DNA of 64,000 bases, from assembly GCA_016748015.1 (NCBI GenBank), contig JAAOMT010000602.1:871922-935921 (forward strand), in the 5' to 3' direction. Below the pieces are notes generated by a model. It was not told where the DNA came from. It saw only the letters and a list, made by a program, of their open reading frames with translations, and searched no databases. Source of the stretch: Geosiphon pyriformis. Its lineage: Eukaryota > Glomeromycota > Glomeromycetes > Archaeosporales > Geosiphonaceae. The translations under genes and the position numbers were made by a program. This document shows, one piece after another, positions 33,792 through 46,254 of the stretch. The number at the start of each line of letters is the position of its first letter. Positions within the stretch are counted from its first letter, which is position 1.

Positions 33792-33919
33792 GTGTTGTCT
33801 TAATTGGCCTGAATGGCTGGTCACATGTAAAAAGTGCATAATTTACACCTAGTTTAAATTATTTCTTTGATATATAGCACTAGGCTGTGTTTGAATCTTA
33901 TTCAATAAAAAAAAAAAAA
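33792..33919 (+). other. LINE-iii 3' UTR and oligo(A) tail
   Basis: A short untranslated end (GCACTAGGCTGTGTTTGAA) followed by CAATAAAAAA and an A-run up to 33,920. The A-run and the downstream target duplication define the 3' end of target-primed reverse transcription. Confidence 0.8.
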
Positions 33920-33929
33920 ATCTTAGTAA
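33920..33929. repeat. Right target-site duplication of LINE-iii
   Basis: ATCTTAGTAA, identical to 16,104-16,113. The first A is shared with the oligo(A) tail. Confidence 0.85.
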
Positions 33930-34830
33930 TAATAATATATTATCAAAAAAAACTGTATAACAAATCAGAATTTTTTGGTTAAAAAAAATTTAAAATTTAA
34001 AGCCAATTTTTTTAAAAAATTTTTAATAAAATATTATATTATTTTTTATTGTATAATTTAAAATTTTTTTAAATAATTATAATGTAAAAATAAAATTATA
34101 TTAATAAAATTTTTAAATTTTAATATTATTTTAAACACTTTTTAAATACAAACTTATAAATTTACAAGTTTAAAATAAAAAGTTTCAAATTTATTAATAT
34201 ATTTTTGTTTAAAGATTAATCTTTTAAAATACTTTTTGGTTAAAATTTTTTGTATTATTTGTTTTTAAATAATATTTATAAATGTTTTTTTTGGTTGTAA
34301 AAGCACTTTTTTGCCTAAAATTCTAGAAAATTTTAAGTATTTTTTAATAAAATAATTTTTAAAACATTTTAAAAAATTAATTTTTAAATAAAAAAATTTT
34401 ATTTTTAACTAAAACATATTTTATTAATAAAAAGGCTTGATTTATATGGTTTTGTGCCTATTTAAAATAGTTAATTTATTTGATTTATTAATTATGTTTT
34501 TTATAATTAAAATAATTTGAATTTTTTAAATTTAAAAATTAGTATTTATTTATTAAATATGTATTTATTAAAACTTTTTGTTTATATAAATAAATTATTA
34601 AAAAAATTTAGTATATTTAAAATTATAAATAATATTACAGTTTTTTATTTAAATATTGATTTAAATATAAAAATTATTAATTTGTTATTTTTTATAATAA
34701 TAAAGCTTTATATTATTGTTTTAATTTTAAAATATTGTTTTATTTAATAATAATATAAATTTTTTTAAATAGCTATATTGTTTTGAATACTTTTTAATTA
34801 AAACTGTTTTTGAATATACTTAATTTTTAT
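33930..34830. other. Extremely AT-rich spacer, nothing recognised
   Basis: About 900 bp of almost pure A/T. I found no LTR ends, no LINE motifs and no convincing coding frame. A short open stretch at 34,517-34,747 is low-complexity (Ile/Leu/Asn/Lys) and looks like chance. It may be a fully eroded repeat between LINE-ii and LINE-iv. Confidence 0.6.
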
Positions 34831-36754
34831 AAAAATTTCTTTTTTTTCTATGTCTAAAATTTATCATAAAAAATACATTTATTGAATAAAAGTTTTTTTA
34901 ATTATTTAGTACAATAAATTTAAACCATTTTTGCTCAATTACAAAACCACTATTGGCCTTAGTATTGCTGTTATAAAAAAGTTTATTAAAGAATCTAACT
35001 TTAATTTTAACAATAAATCTATTTTATTAAGAAAAAAAAAGAAAAAAAGTGTTTTAAAAAATGGTATTAATGGCAAGAAAACTTCTACTAAAGAAGTAAG
35101 TAGTTGTTTTTGAGATTTAAAAACTGGTAACACTACTGAGTCTGATAGTGTTAACATAAAAAAAGAGTGTTTGATTAAAGAAACCAGTATTAAATATAAT
35201 AAAAAAGATGCTTTTGATAAAAAAAATTCTAATTAAACATTGAAAAATTTGTGAATAAAGACCAAGAAGGCTTTAGAAAAACCATTGGAAAAAATCAATT
35301 TTTTGAATAACACTAATAATAACATTTTATTGAAAGCTTCACTAATTTTGTTTTCTTTTTTGAAAAATCTAATTAATAATTTTGTTTAAAAATATTTTGT
35401 TTTGGATATTAGTCTAAATAAAATAATTAGGAAGTTTTCTTAAGAAAAACTCATAGTAATTAAAAAGTTGTTTTCAAAAATCAATGGTTTTGAAAAAGCA
35501 TCAATTCCCTTAAAATTTGCTAAAATTATTAGAGTGATATTTATTTCTAAACCCAGTTTGGCACAAACTTCTAAAAAGGCTAAGAGTATAGAAATTTTGA
35601 TAAATACTGATTTTAAAAAATCTGCTGAACAATCAAATCAGACTGTGATAATCAAAAAAATTTCTATTAAGACATTAACTAAGACTGTACATGCTGTACT
35701 ATCTGAATTTAAATTAATTAAGTTAATTAAGATACAATTAGTAGGAATATAACAGAAAGCTGTGATGAAATTTGAACATTCTAATTATGCTAATTTAGTT
35801 ATAACTAAATAGTTTATTCTAATTAAAAAAAATGTTGTATAAGTTGTTAGAATTAATTTGGATAAGGAATCATAAAATACAAGAGATTATTATAGAATGC
35901 TGCTTTATATACTGCTAATAGGAATGAAGTTTCATGATATTTAAAACTTTGTTAAATTTGTAAATAAGAAAATATGTATAATAAATTATTATCTAATTAT
36001 ATATATTCAAACTAAATATATAGTCATTTGTTTTAATTCTGTTGAGTTTCTAAATACTATAATAAAAACTACACTAATGCTAAAGAATATTAATTTATGC
36101 TGGTTTTATTTAAATTATACCAAATATGTAAAGTATAAAAATTTAAGACACATATTATTGGGCTGTATTATAAGTAAAAAAGTTTCTTTTGGTAGCTTAT
36201 ATTATAAAGTTTTGTCAAATACAGATAAAAACAAACTAGTTACCATATATGTCAAGCATTTAATATTTGTTGTTTACTCTGTATTTTTTGGTAGCATTTT
36301 TTGGACTAAGATTGTTAATAAATCTTTATTTTTTTTTTCTGTATAGAATAATACAGCAAATTTTGGCTTTTCTTTAGAGATAAAGCCTATTTTGTTCATA
36401 TTAGATAATTTAAATATTAAATTTGTCACTCTTAAATACAGTTTTACTAGCTTTGTAGAGCAGATTGATAAGCTGATTAAGAGATTAGATGTACTTGAAC
36501 CAATAATTTCTTAGCTTAACTCTGAATGTCAGTTATTAATAACTTTTTTATCACAGAGTTAAAAAATAGACATAATAATAAGTAAGAGTTTGAGTATAGT
36601 TACTAGTAGTAGAACTGTTATAGGAGTGATTTCTTTGGACATGACAGTAGTTTCTAAATTAAAAATTAGTATACAAAGTCTCTTAAATACAATTCTAAGC
36701 CTCTTAGCCAAAGTAAATAATTTTAGTATAAATTTGGGTTTTTGTTTATCTTAA
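34831..36754 (+). pseudogene. LINE-iv ORF1 (decayed)
   Basis: An old LINE ORF1. LNYKTTIGLSIAVIKKFIKE (34,934-34,993) matches LINE-i. Further on are KTKKALEKPLEKINFLNN, then KKLFSKINGFEKASIPLKF (35,460-35,520), TVIIKKISIKTLTKTV, the RRM-like LIKLIKIQLVGI..KAVMKFE and the knuckle remnant TKYVKYKNLRHILLGC (about 36,118-36,165), with both CxxC cysteines turned to Tyr. The TAA at 36,752-36,754 overlaps an ATA where younger copies have the ORF2 ATG. It is heavily AT-shifted. Confidence 0.75.
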
Positions 36755-38107
36755 TAATCAGTCTCATTTAGAGAATTGTTATGTGTAATGTCAAGAATAT
36801 AAACAATCTTATTAAACAAAAAGATATTATCTAATAGCATAAAAATAAAGGCAATTCTGTATTAATTGTTATGGAAATGAAATTAAAAAGCAAGGTTTGT
36901 TCTTGAATCATAAACAAATTTGATAAAATTTGGATGTTTACTTTAAGCATCAACACTAATTACATGGGTTTTGGTGTGACTATAATAGTCAATAATAATA
37001 TTTTTAAGCATATATACAAAGTTTTAGAAATGACTGGCCAGTTTTTATTAATACAACTGCTTTTTAAAAATTGTTTTTCAGTCTTAATATTGAATTTATA
37101 TGCTAGATACAACTTTGAAAAAGAGGCTGGTCCAATTCTATGAGATTAATTTAATGATAGCTAATGTTCTTAATACTAACACATTTATGATTTTAGAAAA
37201 CAACTTTAATAAAAACAATTCTGATTACAGTGCTAATTTTTGTTTGATTTTTTTAATGGCTTTTCTTTACACCAACTTTCTATGTAATCTAATTTTAAAA
37301 AAATTGAAAAATATATAGACTTTGTTTTAGTTAATAATAGTTTTTATAATTTATGTTTTAATTAACAAGTTTACTGTTCAGATAAGTTTTTGATATTAAT
37401 TACTTGGTTGTTTTAATAAATATTGGCTTGAAAAATCTGCTTAACTTTCAGCTTAATTTTGTGCAAAAAATAGCTGCCAAAGAAAACTAAAAATTTAAAG
37501 TCAATAATGTCAATAAAAGAATCTAAAAAAAGTTTGAAAACATATTATCAGCTGTTATTTTGACTATTACTAATGGCTTTGACAAGTGCAAAAAGAGACT
37601 TGATCTTAATAAAATGTAATACTTACTTCATTAGGTGGTTTGTTCTGCCATTAAAACTATACTTTTAAAAACATAATACCAAAATGATAGAACAGTCAAA
37701 TGTGTTGCTTTTTCTAAATCTTATAAGCTTAAATTATTAATATCAAGAATCTTAAAAGCATACAAATTAGAAAATCCAAAGACATTTCAAATATTGCTTG
37801 ACAAATAAATTTGTTTGAATTCTGTTTGAACAACAAAATTTAGAGATTTTTTTAATGTTGATAGTAGCAAAGTTTTAATTAAACAATTGTTAATTCATTT
37901 TAGAAAAGCTTATAGGTTTCATAAAATATTAAAAGTTAAAACCACTAAAGATTTTTGTATTAAGACTGCTATTGTCAAACATATAGAAGTTTTTGCTAAT
38001 AATAAAGATTAAATAATAAGTAGTGTATTAGAAAAGTCTTTTAAAATAATTATGTTGAACTATTTGGTAAACAATAATAAATTAATTCTGAAGCCCAATA
38101 CAGTCAT
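36754..38107 (+). pseudogene. LINE-iv ORF2, N-terminal endonuclease part
   Basis: Decayed endonuclease collinear with LINE-iii: MCNVKNINNLIKQKDI, IVMEMKLKSKV (Glu motif area), WMFTLSINTNYMGFGVTIIV, KVLEMTGQFLLIQLLFKN, TFMILENNFNKN (the GDFNE region) and FDTNY-like remnants near 37,390. It continues to NNNKLILKPNT at 38,100, where Gypsy-C interrupts it at TCAT. The remainder is not in the window. Confidence 0.7.
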
Positions 38108-39082
38108 TGTTACCAGTAAAATTTTAGCTATTAATTAGCATAAAATTACTCTCATAATTTCTATTTATAATTAGCATATATTATTATTATTTCGATTATT
38201 ACTTATTAATTAATCAAATTATCAAATATCATTACTCAATCAATAATCCGATTTGTACTATAAAAATTAAGATGATCAAATTACACAATACTCTGAACCA
38301 TTTAATATAGTCAAAATTCGCCGAAATTAATGAAAATTGGCCGAAATAATCAATAGTTCAGTGAAATAACTTATAGTTCACTAAAATATATCTTTAGTTC
38401 ACCAAAATTAAAGCAAAGAGAAAAGTGCAAGTTCAAAGACTAGTATTATAACAAGTTGTATAAAAGAAGAGCTTCTCTCTTCAAAAAAATATATTTTCTC
38501 ATAGTATCTTACCATAATATCTTACTTTAGATATCTTAATTGAAACAAATCACTTTTTACACATCTCAAATAAAAATTAAATATTCGAAAACCAAATTCT
38601 TTAAATTGTTACACTTGAAATTTTTTCAACACAACTAACATTTTGAAATTAATTAGCTACCAGTTTCAGTAATCTGTTAATGACTCCAGATCTGGATAGA
38701 AAACGTTTCCCTTGATAAAATTTTATTTCTTTTACATTTCTTTTATTTTTCTTTTCTTTTCTTATTACAATCATTAAGGTAGTTTACAAATAAAATTCCT
38801 GTAGAAGAGTTAACTTTTATAGCAATGTAACTACATATTTTTTAGTAAGCTTCCAGACAAGCATTTCCTGAGAAAAAGTTGATGTTTACTACAATATAAC
38901 TATACAAAATAACTGGTATAGAATTGGCCATTCCATTTATAAGCCCAGCAGTTCAAATTATAGGAGATAATTTGAAAATAAATTCAGTTATTGGAGGTTC
39001 AATTGCTTCCAAAAAATGTGAAATTAGCAACAGACAAACTGTAACAACATTCAAAAAAAGAAGGCAAAAACTTCTGGTAACA
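38108..39082 (+). repeat. Gypsy-C 5' LTR (family II)
   Basis: TGTTACCAGTAAAATTTTAG to CTTCTGGTAACA, 975 bp, collinear with Gypsy-B but with only about two GCCGAAAT units (about 38,318-38,348). Confidence 0.9.
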
Positions 39083-39084
39083 TT

Positions 39085-39094
39085 TGGTGCTCTT
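39085..39094 (+). other. Gypsy-C primer binding site
   Basis: TGGTGCTCTT, 2 nt after the LTR, as in the other copies. Confidence 0.7.
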
Positions 39095-39127
39095 TTACAA
39101 AAATAACACAGCAATAACAACTTCAAA

Positions 39128-41130
39128 GTGGCAACCACACTAGATACATCAACACTAAAGTATTACCAGTCAATTTACACCCATTGCAAGCAAAGATTCA
39201 ACATTCCAGACGGAATTGAAATTGTTAAGAGAACACTTTACTAGTATATTGAAAACTGCATCAACAATTATCTTCTTGGAAATTACAACATTTCAGAAGT
39301 TAGAAATAACTTTTACAATAATTTAGTGCACTATTTACAATTGGGAACTAAAGACCTTAATAGTAAAACACTTGGCACCTACTTCTAAAAACTTAATTTC
39401 AACATTATCTAGTATTGTGAAGAAAAATATTCAGTACAGTCTAAATACTCTATTAACTTTAAATCAGAAGCAAAAACAAGCAACAAAGACAAACAAAAAC
39501 TAAAACAACACTCAAACACCACCCTAAACACTCCAAAGACACCAAAAATAACTGCCAAACACTTGCAAACTTCAGAACAAGGAACCAGCACCAGACTTCC
39601 ATTCTCAGTCACATCATTTCCAATTTTATTTGCTCAACCACAAACACCAAATTTACCACTTATCTATTTCTCAAGACCAGAAGATTTTTAGTTACTTAAA
39701 AGTCCTACTTAACAGCAAAAACCAATATCAACCAGCACCAATATTATTGATTACTTACAAGAAAATGAAAGTAATCATTCAGAGAACTTGAAAAGTGAAG
39801 AAACTATAGAAAATGAAAAAAAAATGGCAACTGCTTATATTGCAAAGATCTTAAAATTTACTGGTGAAGATAACAATACTAGTCCTTAAGAATGGCTTGA
39901 CAAAGTCCAAAAAGCAAGAAATGCAAATGGATGGAATGCAGCAAGAATGCTCAAAACAATTCCATACTTTTTTTAAGAAACAGCAGGAGAATGGTTTGAA
40001 AACTTAAAAGAACCCTTTGGAAACTGGCAAGCATTCAAAAATGCTTTCCTGCAACAATTTATTGACAACAACACCTCCATCACTCTCCGAAATCATTTTT
40101 ACAATATTAAACAAAAAACATCTGAAACTGTTATGATTTATCTTAGGAGATTCAACAAACTTCTTTGATAAATTTGATAATTAAAAACTAATAAATACTA
40201 TTTCAATGTCCAGATTTTGGATCAGTTATAGCAGAATTAAAAGACAAGTTGATCAAAAAAGTTCACTCACATGTTCCAGAAGATTTAGCAACTGCCATTA
40301 AACATGCAAACAACTATGAAATGGCAATAGAGAAAGCAAACCATACCAAACTTGTAAATCTTGCTATTGAGAAACCAGTTCAGCAGCTGAAAAAAAAATT
40401 AACCAATTTACAAAGAAGATTGAAAACTATTTCACCAACCAACAACAACAACAACAAACACAAAAATATTAACCACCACAACAACAAAACCAAAACAATT
40501 GCCCATTATTATCCAACAGTCAAAACCAAAGTTGTCACTATTGTGGAATTCCAAGACATTAGAAATAAGACTGTAGAAAACTACAAAAAGACCAACAAAA
40601 CAAGAGTAATTAATGTTACTTTTCAACACAGCAATCTCATTATCAGTCTTTACCACCAGTTTACTATTCCCCAAGACCTTAATAACAAAACAATTATTAT
40701 CAGTCTGCTCCATAGCAGCAATATCAACAACCTATATCAATCCAACAGTATCAACAACCACCTACACAACAATATCAAGTACCAGCCCAAAAATTGATTC
40801 AACACAACTAATTCACATTATAAAACCGTTTTTTAACAAACAACAATAAGATCAACTTAAACAATCAGTTGGTTTTCCGAAATTTTGGCCAGCAAAGACC
40901 CAATTACTACCACACTCAACCCAGCTATTTTACAATGCCTGAAAAATCGGATTTTCAACAAACTGCACTTTCTAAAGGTAAAATTACAGCACCAAAATCA
41001 AATCCTTCTAACCATACTATTTTACCAGCCCAAATTGCCCAAAATGCCAATCTTTTAGATATATTCCCATTCGAATTTGAAGCCAATAAATCACCATTCT
41101 TGCTTAGCAATACAGCAGTTAATGAACAAA
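39128..41130 (+). pseudogene. Gypsy-C gag
   Basis: Collinear with Gypsy-B gag: FNIPDGIEIVKR, NYNISEVRNN, a linker (SETKTSNKDKQKLKQ-like), the capsid core (MATAYIAKILKFTGEDNN, WLDKVQKARNANGW, ETAGEWFENLKEPF) with TAA at Gln positions, then VHSHVPEDLATAIKHANNYEMA in the clean stretch 40,249-40,797. The knuckle near 40,530-40,570 is disrupted (CHYCGIPRH then stops). The Gln-rich tail continues to about 40,900. Dead. Confidence 0.82.
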
Positions 41131-41450
41131 AAGCAATTACTGCTATGTATACTAAAGCTGAAGTAAAAGGAAAACAAATCTGCTTGATTCTAGACAGTAG
41201 ATCTATTGGAAGCATTATTATCTATCAATTAATACAACAGCTTGGAAAAAATGTTGACAAACCAGCTCAAACAGTAATTGTTACAGTTGATGGCATGAAG
41301 AAAACACCAGTGGAAAAAATTGACAACTTCTCTTTTATAGTTAATAAAATCATCATTCCAGTTAAAGTTTTAGTCATGGATGCACCCCAATACCAAGCTC
41401 TTGTTAGAAATAATTGGTTTCTCAAGGCCAATGTAAATTTAGATTAAGAA
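41131..41450 (+). pseudogene. Gypsy-C aspartic protease
   Basis: Within the clean frame 40,869-41,447. AMYTKAEVKGKQICLILDSRSIGSIIIYQL carries D-S-R instead of catalytic D-S-G. Later strands (TVIVTVDGMKKTPVEKI, VLVMDAPQYQALVRNNW) are well kept. TAA follows NLD at a Trp position. Confidence 0.85.
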
Positions 41451-41699
41451 ATCCAGAAATTGAAGATTTCATACCAAAGACAATACACTAAAATACCTGT
41501 CATCTGTGGTACTTTTAATAAAAAATCTGAAAAAGCCCCAGTATTTAAATTTGAAGAGAAGAAAGAACTACCAATCATTAAAACCTTTATGGCTCTTGGA
41601 TTATTATCTAATTGGGCTGAAGAAACAGGACAAAAAATCTTTGAGAAGACCAGAGGATGAAATGTAGTTAGATATTCCACACCAGAACCATAGAAACAA

Positions 41700-42325
41700 C
41701 TATTTTACATTCCACTCAAATACAAAGATTGCAACAAGAAACTTTCATTAATGAGAGCATGTATTTCTTTAGAAAAGGAATATGAAACTTGCATCTGCTA
41801 CTTTTACAAAGCATGCTATTGAAAACAATTTGAATATCCCAAAAGAAGTAGAAAATAGGATAACACTCTTTGTCTCATATGTGGAGATATGCTACCAGAA
41901 GAATACAACTGAATTGATGTTGCAATAAAAGGAGGAGTATGTGATCAAATCTGCCAATATGCTTTATTAATTTTGGAAAAAGTCAGAAGAGAAACACCTT
42001 TTAATGCAGCATACAACAGTGCTCTCAACAAACTTTACTACTATTCTCATAATGCTAAAATAATCTTTAATTTAGCAATGGCTTTAATTAATAGAGCCAC
42101 ACAAAAAAATGTCTGCCAAATAAAAAAAGCTGAATATATTAAGTACACAATAGAATTAGCTGGATTAACTATGAAGATGAAGTAGAAACATACCACCAAA
42201 TTGCAAATTACACTTATCCAACCCAAAAAGCTCAAATTCAATAATTAGAACAAATGAACATTCAATTGTGTGAAAAATACATCATGCCTTGTAATGACAA
42301 ATAGTGTCTAGAATATTATGCCCTT
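41700..42325 (+). pseudogene. Gypsy-C Cys-rich modules
   Basis: Module 1 is eroded: CNKKLSLMRACISLEKEYETC, CYFYKACY and LCLICGDMLPEEYN, then GGVCDQICQYALL. The helical segment is clean at 41,973-42,185 (EKVRRETPFNAAYNSALNK). Module 2 near 42,265-42,320 reads LCEKYIMPCNDK.CLEYYAL, with Cys-to-Tyr changes. A one-base frame loss near 42,170 precedes the YHQIANYTYPTQ segment. Layout as in B. Confidence 0.65.
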
Positions 42326-42334
42326 AATATTTCC

Positions 42335-42880
42335 TTGTCCAGTAAAGATAACCAGAAGAAAATTGAGTTTGGAGAATCTGAAACAGAAGAAGAAATTACA
42401 ACAACCCTAATTTATTTTACTGAAAACCAGTCTGCTATACAACTCAAATACTTTGACAACAATAGAAAAGAAATAAAACCAGAAAAAGCTCACAAAATGG
42501 ATGCAGGATATGACTTAAAATATCCTGACAAAAACACTTTGGTTCTTTAACCAAAATTTTTAACCAAAATCAATCTCAGAATTGCTTTTAAAATACTACC
42601 AGGAGCAATAATACAAATTGCTTCCCAATTATTATTGGCAAGCAAAAGAATTAAGAAGTCATAGATACAAGATATATTGGAGACATTACCATCATGTTAC
42701 AGAATAAAACAGACAAACCATTTAAGATTGAACATGCTTAAAAGATTGCCCAAGCAATTTATCTACTTTTAATCAACATTTCAGGTTTACAATTAGTTAA
42801 CAACAGAGAACAATTTGGAAAAAGTGAAAAAAAAACTCAAGGTTTTGGTTCAACTGGACAATTTACAGTTCCAATAAACA
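42335..42880 (+). pseudogene. Gypsy-C dUTPase (frameshifted)
   Basis: Clean start at 42,335-42,550 with motif 1 MDAGYDLKYP. The TAA at 42,548-42,550 is shared with Gypsy-B. Motif 2 reads ASQLLLASKRI. About 10 bp are missing just before motif 3 (near 42,650) relative to Gypsy-B, so motifs 3-5 (VIDTRYIGDI, KIAQAIYLL, GFGSTGQF) lie in another frame. Not functional. Confidence 0.8.
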
Positions 42881-43271
42881 TAGCTCTCAATATACAGAAT
42901 GAATCTCACCAGATTCTTCAACTTTTTCAACCAATTACTATTTCACCTTTTGAAGAACATCACGAAATTTACACTTGCTTAAAACTCACTACTACTCAAC
43001 AAATCTTTGAATCCAATAAACAAATCTGTTTAAAGCATAAAATCTCAATCCCAAACATTTATATTCCCAAAGGAATGAAAAAATTTTGAGTTACATTCTA
43101 CAATCCCAATAATTATTCTATTATTCTATTAAATAAATTAGAGATTGGAATCATATACAACAACATCTTCTAAGATAAAAACCCTCAAATTGTTTTTAAT
43201 TTAATTGAAATTATAAGGCATACTCTACTTCCCAATCCAAACATCATCTCTACTACTGAAAGCTATCATCT

Positions 43272-44132
43272 TTGGAAGAAAAACTCTCTCAAATTAACAT
43301 AGGTCTCTTAAAACCCCAACAACAAAAACAATTAAAACAGTTAATAGCTGAATTTGCAGATATATTTGCAAAAAACAACAATGATCTTGGAAAAACTGAT
43401 ATTGTCCAACATCAGATCTACACAAGAGATGCTTTACTAAAACAACAACAAGCTTATCAAGTTCCATCTGCCAACCACCAATTTATCAGAGAAAAGATCC
43501 AAAGAATGCTTAATAACAGATTAATTCAACTATTAAAAAGTCTTTGGGTCTTACTAGTAGTTCTTGTTAAAAAAAAAAACGAAAAAATCAGATTCTGTGT
43601 AGATTATTGTCAGCTCAATAGTGTGACAATTGGAGATGTTTACTTTCTTCCAAGAATTGATAACATGCTAGATGTTTTAGGAAAAGCCAAGTTTTTTTTA
43701 ACTTTAGACTTGAAAAGTGGATACTGGCAAGTTGAAATGGATCCAAAAGATCGACCCAAAACAGCATTTACCACCCAGAGAAGAAACTATGAGTTCAATG
43801 TTATAACTTTTGGACTTTGCAATATACCAGCAACATTTCAACAACTTATAGATATTGTATATGAAAGACTTTTATGGCAATCAGTAGTTGTTTATCTTGA
43901 TAACACTGATGTATATTCATCAAGCTTTGAAGCCCATCTTATCTACTTGCGAAAAGTTTTTCAACAATTACAGAAAGCAGAATTGAAATTAAACATTGAG
44001 AAGTGTTACTTTGGAAAAACAAGTTTAATCTTTCTTGGACACATTATTAGCAAAGATAGAGTCAAACCAAATCCTGAAACAATCAGTGCTGTCAAAAACT
44101 TTCAAACTTTCAAAAATACCACAGAATTATGA
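43272..44132 (+). pseudogene. Gypsy-C reverse transcriptase
   Basis: The longest clean RT frame in the window (286 codons): FADIFAKNNNDLGKTDIVQH, RFCVDYCQLNSVTIGD, FFLTLDLKSGYWQVEM (motif A Asp kept), FGLCNIPATFQQLI, YLDN at 43,893-43,904 instead of YLDD, LKLNIEKCYFGKTSLIFLGH and ISAVKNFQTFKNTTEL. It ends with a TGA at an Arg/Lys position. The upstream linker (42,900-43,270) matches that of Gypsy-B. The second catalytic Asp of the YxDD box is missing although the frame is open. Confidence 0.9.
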
Positions 44133-44704
44133 GAATTTATAGGATGAGTTTCTTACTATTAAAAATTCATCAAAGGATTCTCAGAGATTGCTAAACCATT
44201 CAATTATCTTACCAACAAAAATGTGCCATACCAATGGATTAAAAAACAACAAAAAGCCTTTGAAACCTTCAAGATAAAATTGATAAGAGTACTAGTTCTT
44301 GCTTATTCAGACTTCAACAAACAGTTCCAATTAGCCACTGATGCCTTACACATAGCATTTGGTACCATCTTATTACAATTAGATGAAAATAGCCAAGAAT
44401 AAGTCATTGCCTATGCCAGTAGAACATTCACACTAACAAAACTTAAATATAGCTCAACTGAATTAGAAGCTGCTGCAGTTATTTGGGCTCTTAAACACTT
44501 TTAACAATACCTGAAGAATGAAAAAAAATTTGACATTATAACTGACAATATTGGCTTCAAATGGCTTAATAAAAAGAAAACTGAACAAAGTGCCAAACAA
44601 TCTCAATGAAATAACTTTCTAACAGACTACAAGTATATTATACATCACAAACCAAGAAGACTATACACCAATATTGATAGCCTGTCAAGAATGAGACAAG
44701 ATTA
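44133..44704 (+). pseudogene. Gypsy-C RNase H
   Basis: FQLATDALHIAFGTILLQLDENSQE keeps the first catalytic Asp (ATDA). VIAYASRTFTLTKLKYS and ELEAAAVIWALKHF follow, then a TAA, FDIITDNIGFKWLNKKKTEQ and YIIHHKPRRLYTNIDSLSRMRQD ending with TAA at about 44,702-44,704. Stops occur at Gln/Trp positions. Confidence 0.85.
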
Positions 44705-44760
44705 ACACTAACAGCAACTTCACCACAACTACCAATCTATTAATAAATAACCAAACAACA

Positions 44761-46094
44761 ATGAATCTCAGAAATTACAACAACATTAAAAACTATTTAA
44801 AAACTTTTACCATGCCAGAAAATTGGTCTCCAAGTAAAAAACATCGATTACAACACCAATTAAAACAATATTCTATACACCATAACAAAATCTATTATAA
44901 AAATTACAGAAATCCAAACCAATTACTCAGATTAATACAAGAAAATAAAAAAGAAACAATTCTATATAACATGTATACAGATTCTTCTTCAGCACACTTG
45001 GAAAGAGATGAAACAATTCAACTCTTGAACATTATTTTTGGCCTTACATGCAAAAAAACATTTGACAATATGTAGAATCTTGTAATAGTTGTCAAAAAAA
45101 AGAAGGAACTTGTCCAACAGAATCTTTAAATCCAATCAAAGTTAAACAATTTTTTGACAGAGTTGGAATTAATTTAATCGGATTATTATCTATTACAACT
45201 CAAGGAAATTGTTATATTGCAGTTGCAATAGATTATCTCACCAAATTGAAGCTAGAGCCATTTAAAGAGCAGATGCAAAATCAGTAACAAATTTCATCTA
45301 TAAAGACATTATTTGTAGACATGGATGCCTAATTGAACTTTTATCTGATCAAAGAACACATTTTGTGAACAATTTGATACAAGAAATTTGTGAATGATTC
45401 AATGTCAAAAGACCTTTATCATTATCTTATCATCTTCAAACAAATAGACTTGTAGAACATTCCAACAGAACATTGTGTGAATCTTTAGCTAAAGTCTTAA
45501 CAGATTTTAAGCAGAAATGAGATATCTTTATTTCATCAGTATTACTAGCATACAGAACACTAAAACAAGATACTACAAAACACATACCATTTGATCTTAC
45601 TTATGGAAAGACAGCAACATTACCAATTAATTTCACAGTAAAAACATATTCAGTACAACTAATCAATAAAGAAAACTTTCAAAAAACATTTCAAAAAAGA
45701 GTCTATACTCTTCTTAGTACACTAGAAAGAAAAAAACAAATAGTAACAACTCATATTAAACACTTCCAAGCTCAACAAAAAAAAAGACATGACAACAAAT
45801 TACTATTAGTTACTAACAAATTTAAAGTTGGAAATAAAGTTCTTTTACACAGAATTAAGGCTGAAAAACAATAAAGTAGAAAATTTGAAAACAAATAAGA
45901 TGGACTATTTTGATGACAAAGTACTAACAAAAGTTGCACATGGAAATAAATTGAAACATTATCACTCCAGAAACAATTCTGAACCATTAATTCCACAAAT
46001 TGGTACCCATTCCTCTTTAATTAATCCTGAAAATATTTTCTGAAATTTAGAACCAATAGTTATAATAGAATAACAACCAAACTTGAACACTTAA
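44761..46094 (+). pseudogene. Gypsy-C integrase
   Basis: The N-terminal frame 44,761-45,075 (NLRNYNNIKNYLKTFTMPEN, SSAHLERDETIQLLNIIFG) shows a decayed HHCC region with a small deletion. DDE landmarks are VAIDYLTKL, LLSDQRTHFVNN and RLVEHSNRTL (Glu kept). About 45,895-45,910 lacks the GPY/F block seen in B and E: NK.DGLF joins DDKVLTKVAHGN, a deletion of about 45 bp. It ends near PNLNT followed by TAA. Confidence 0.8.
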
Positions 46095-46254
46095 TTTAAC
46101 ATTTTACAATAATCCCCTTTAAAATACACAAAACATAAAACAAAAATAATAAATAATTACAAGAAACACTCAAACCCAAAAACAAATAAAACCCTATATC
46201 CAAAAATAATTTTCTTTATTTTTTTTTAAATTTTGTTTATTAGTTAGTTATTTT

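Larger units (their letters stand above)
16114..33919 (+). mobile_element. LINE-iii, full-length LINE carrying two later LTR insertions
   Basis: The element starts with a short U-rich leader and ends with an oligo(A) tail at about 33,906-33,920. It is flanked by the 10-bp duplication ATCTTAGTAA. After removing the solo LTR (998 bp), Gypsy-B (9,893 bp) and their 4-bp duplications, the LINE is about 6.9 kb. It encodes ORF1 (CCHC protein) and ORF2 (endonuclease-RT-RNase H-C-terminal zinc motif). Codon use is less AT-shifted than in LINE-ii and LINE-iv, so it is younger than those. Both ORFs contain stops. Confidence 0.9.

Noticed and set aside
34517-34747. A small membrane-like protein in the AT-rich spacer
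   Set aside because: The composition is only Ile/Leu/Asn/Lys/Phe/Tyr, as expected from random A/T DNA. No homologue in the other copies.
4355-46094. TAA/TAG read as Gln (a reassigned genetic code)
   Set aside because: TAA/TAG often replace Gln, but TGA at Trp/Arg and TAG at Trp sites occur too. Gypsy-E uses CAA/CAG at many of the same sites, and the density rises with element age. Decay explains it better than recoding.
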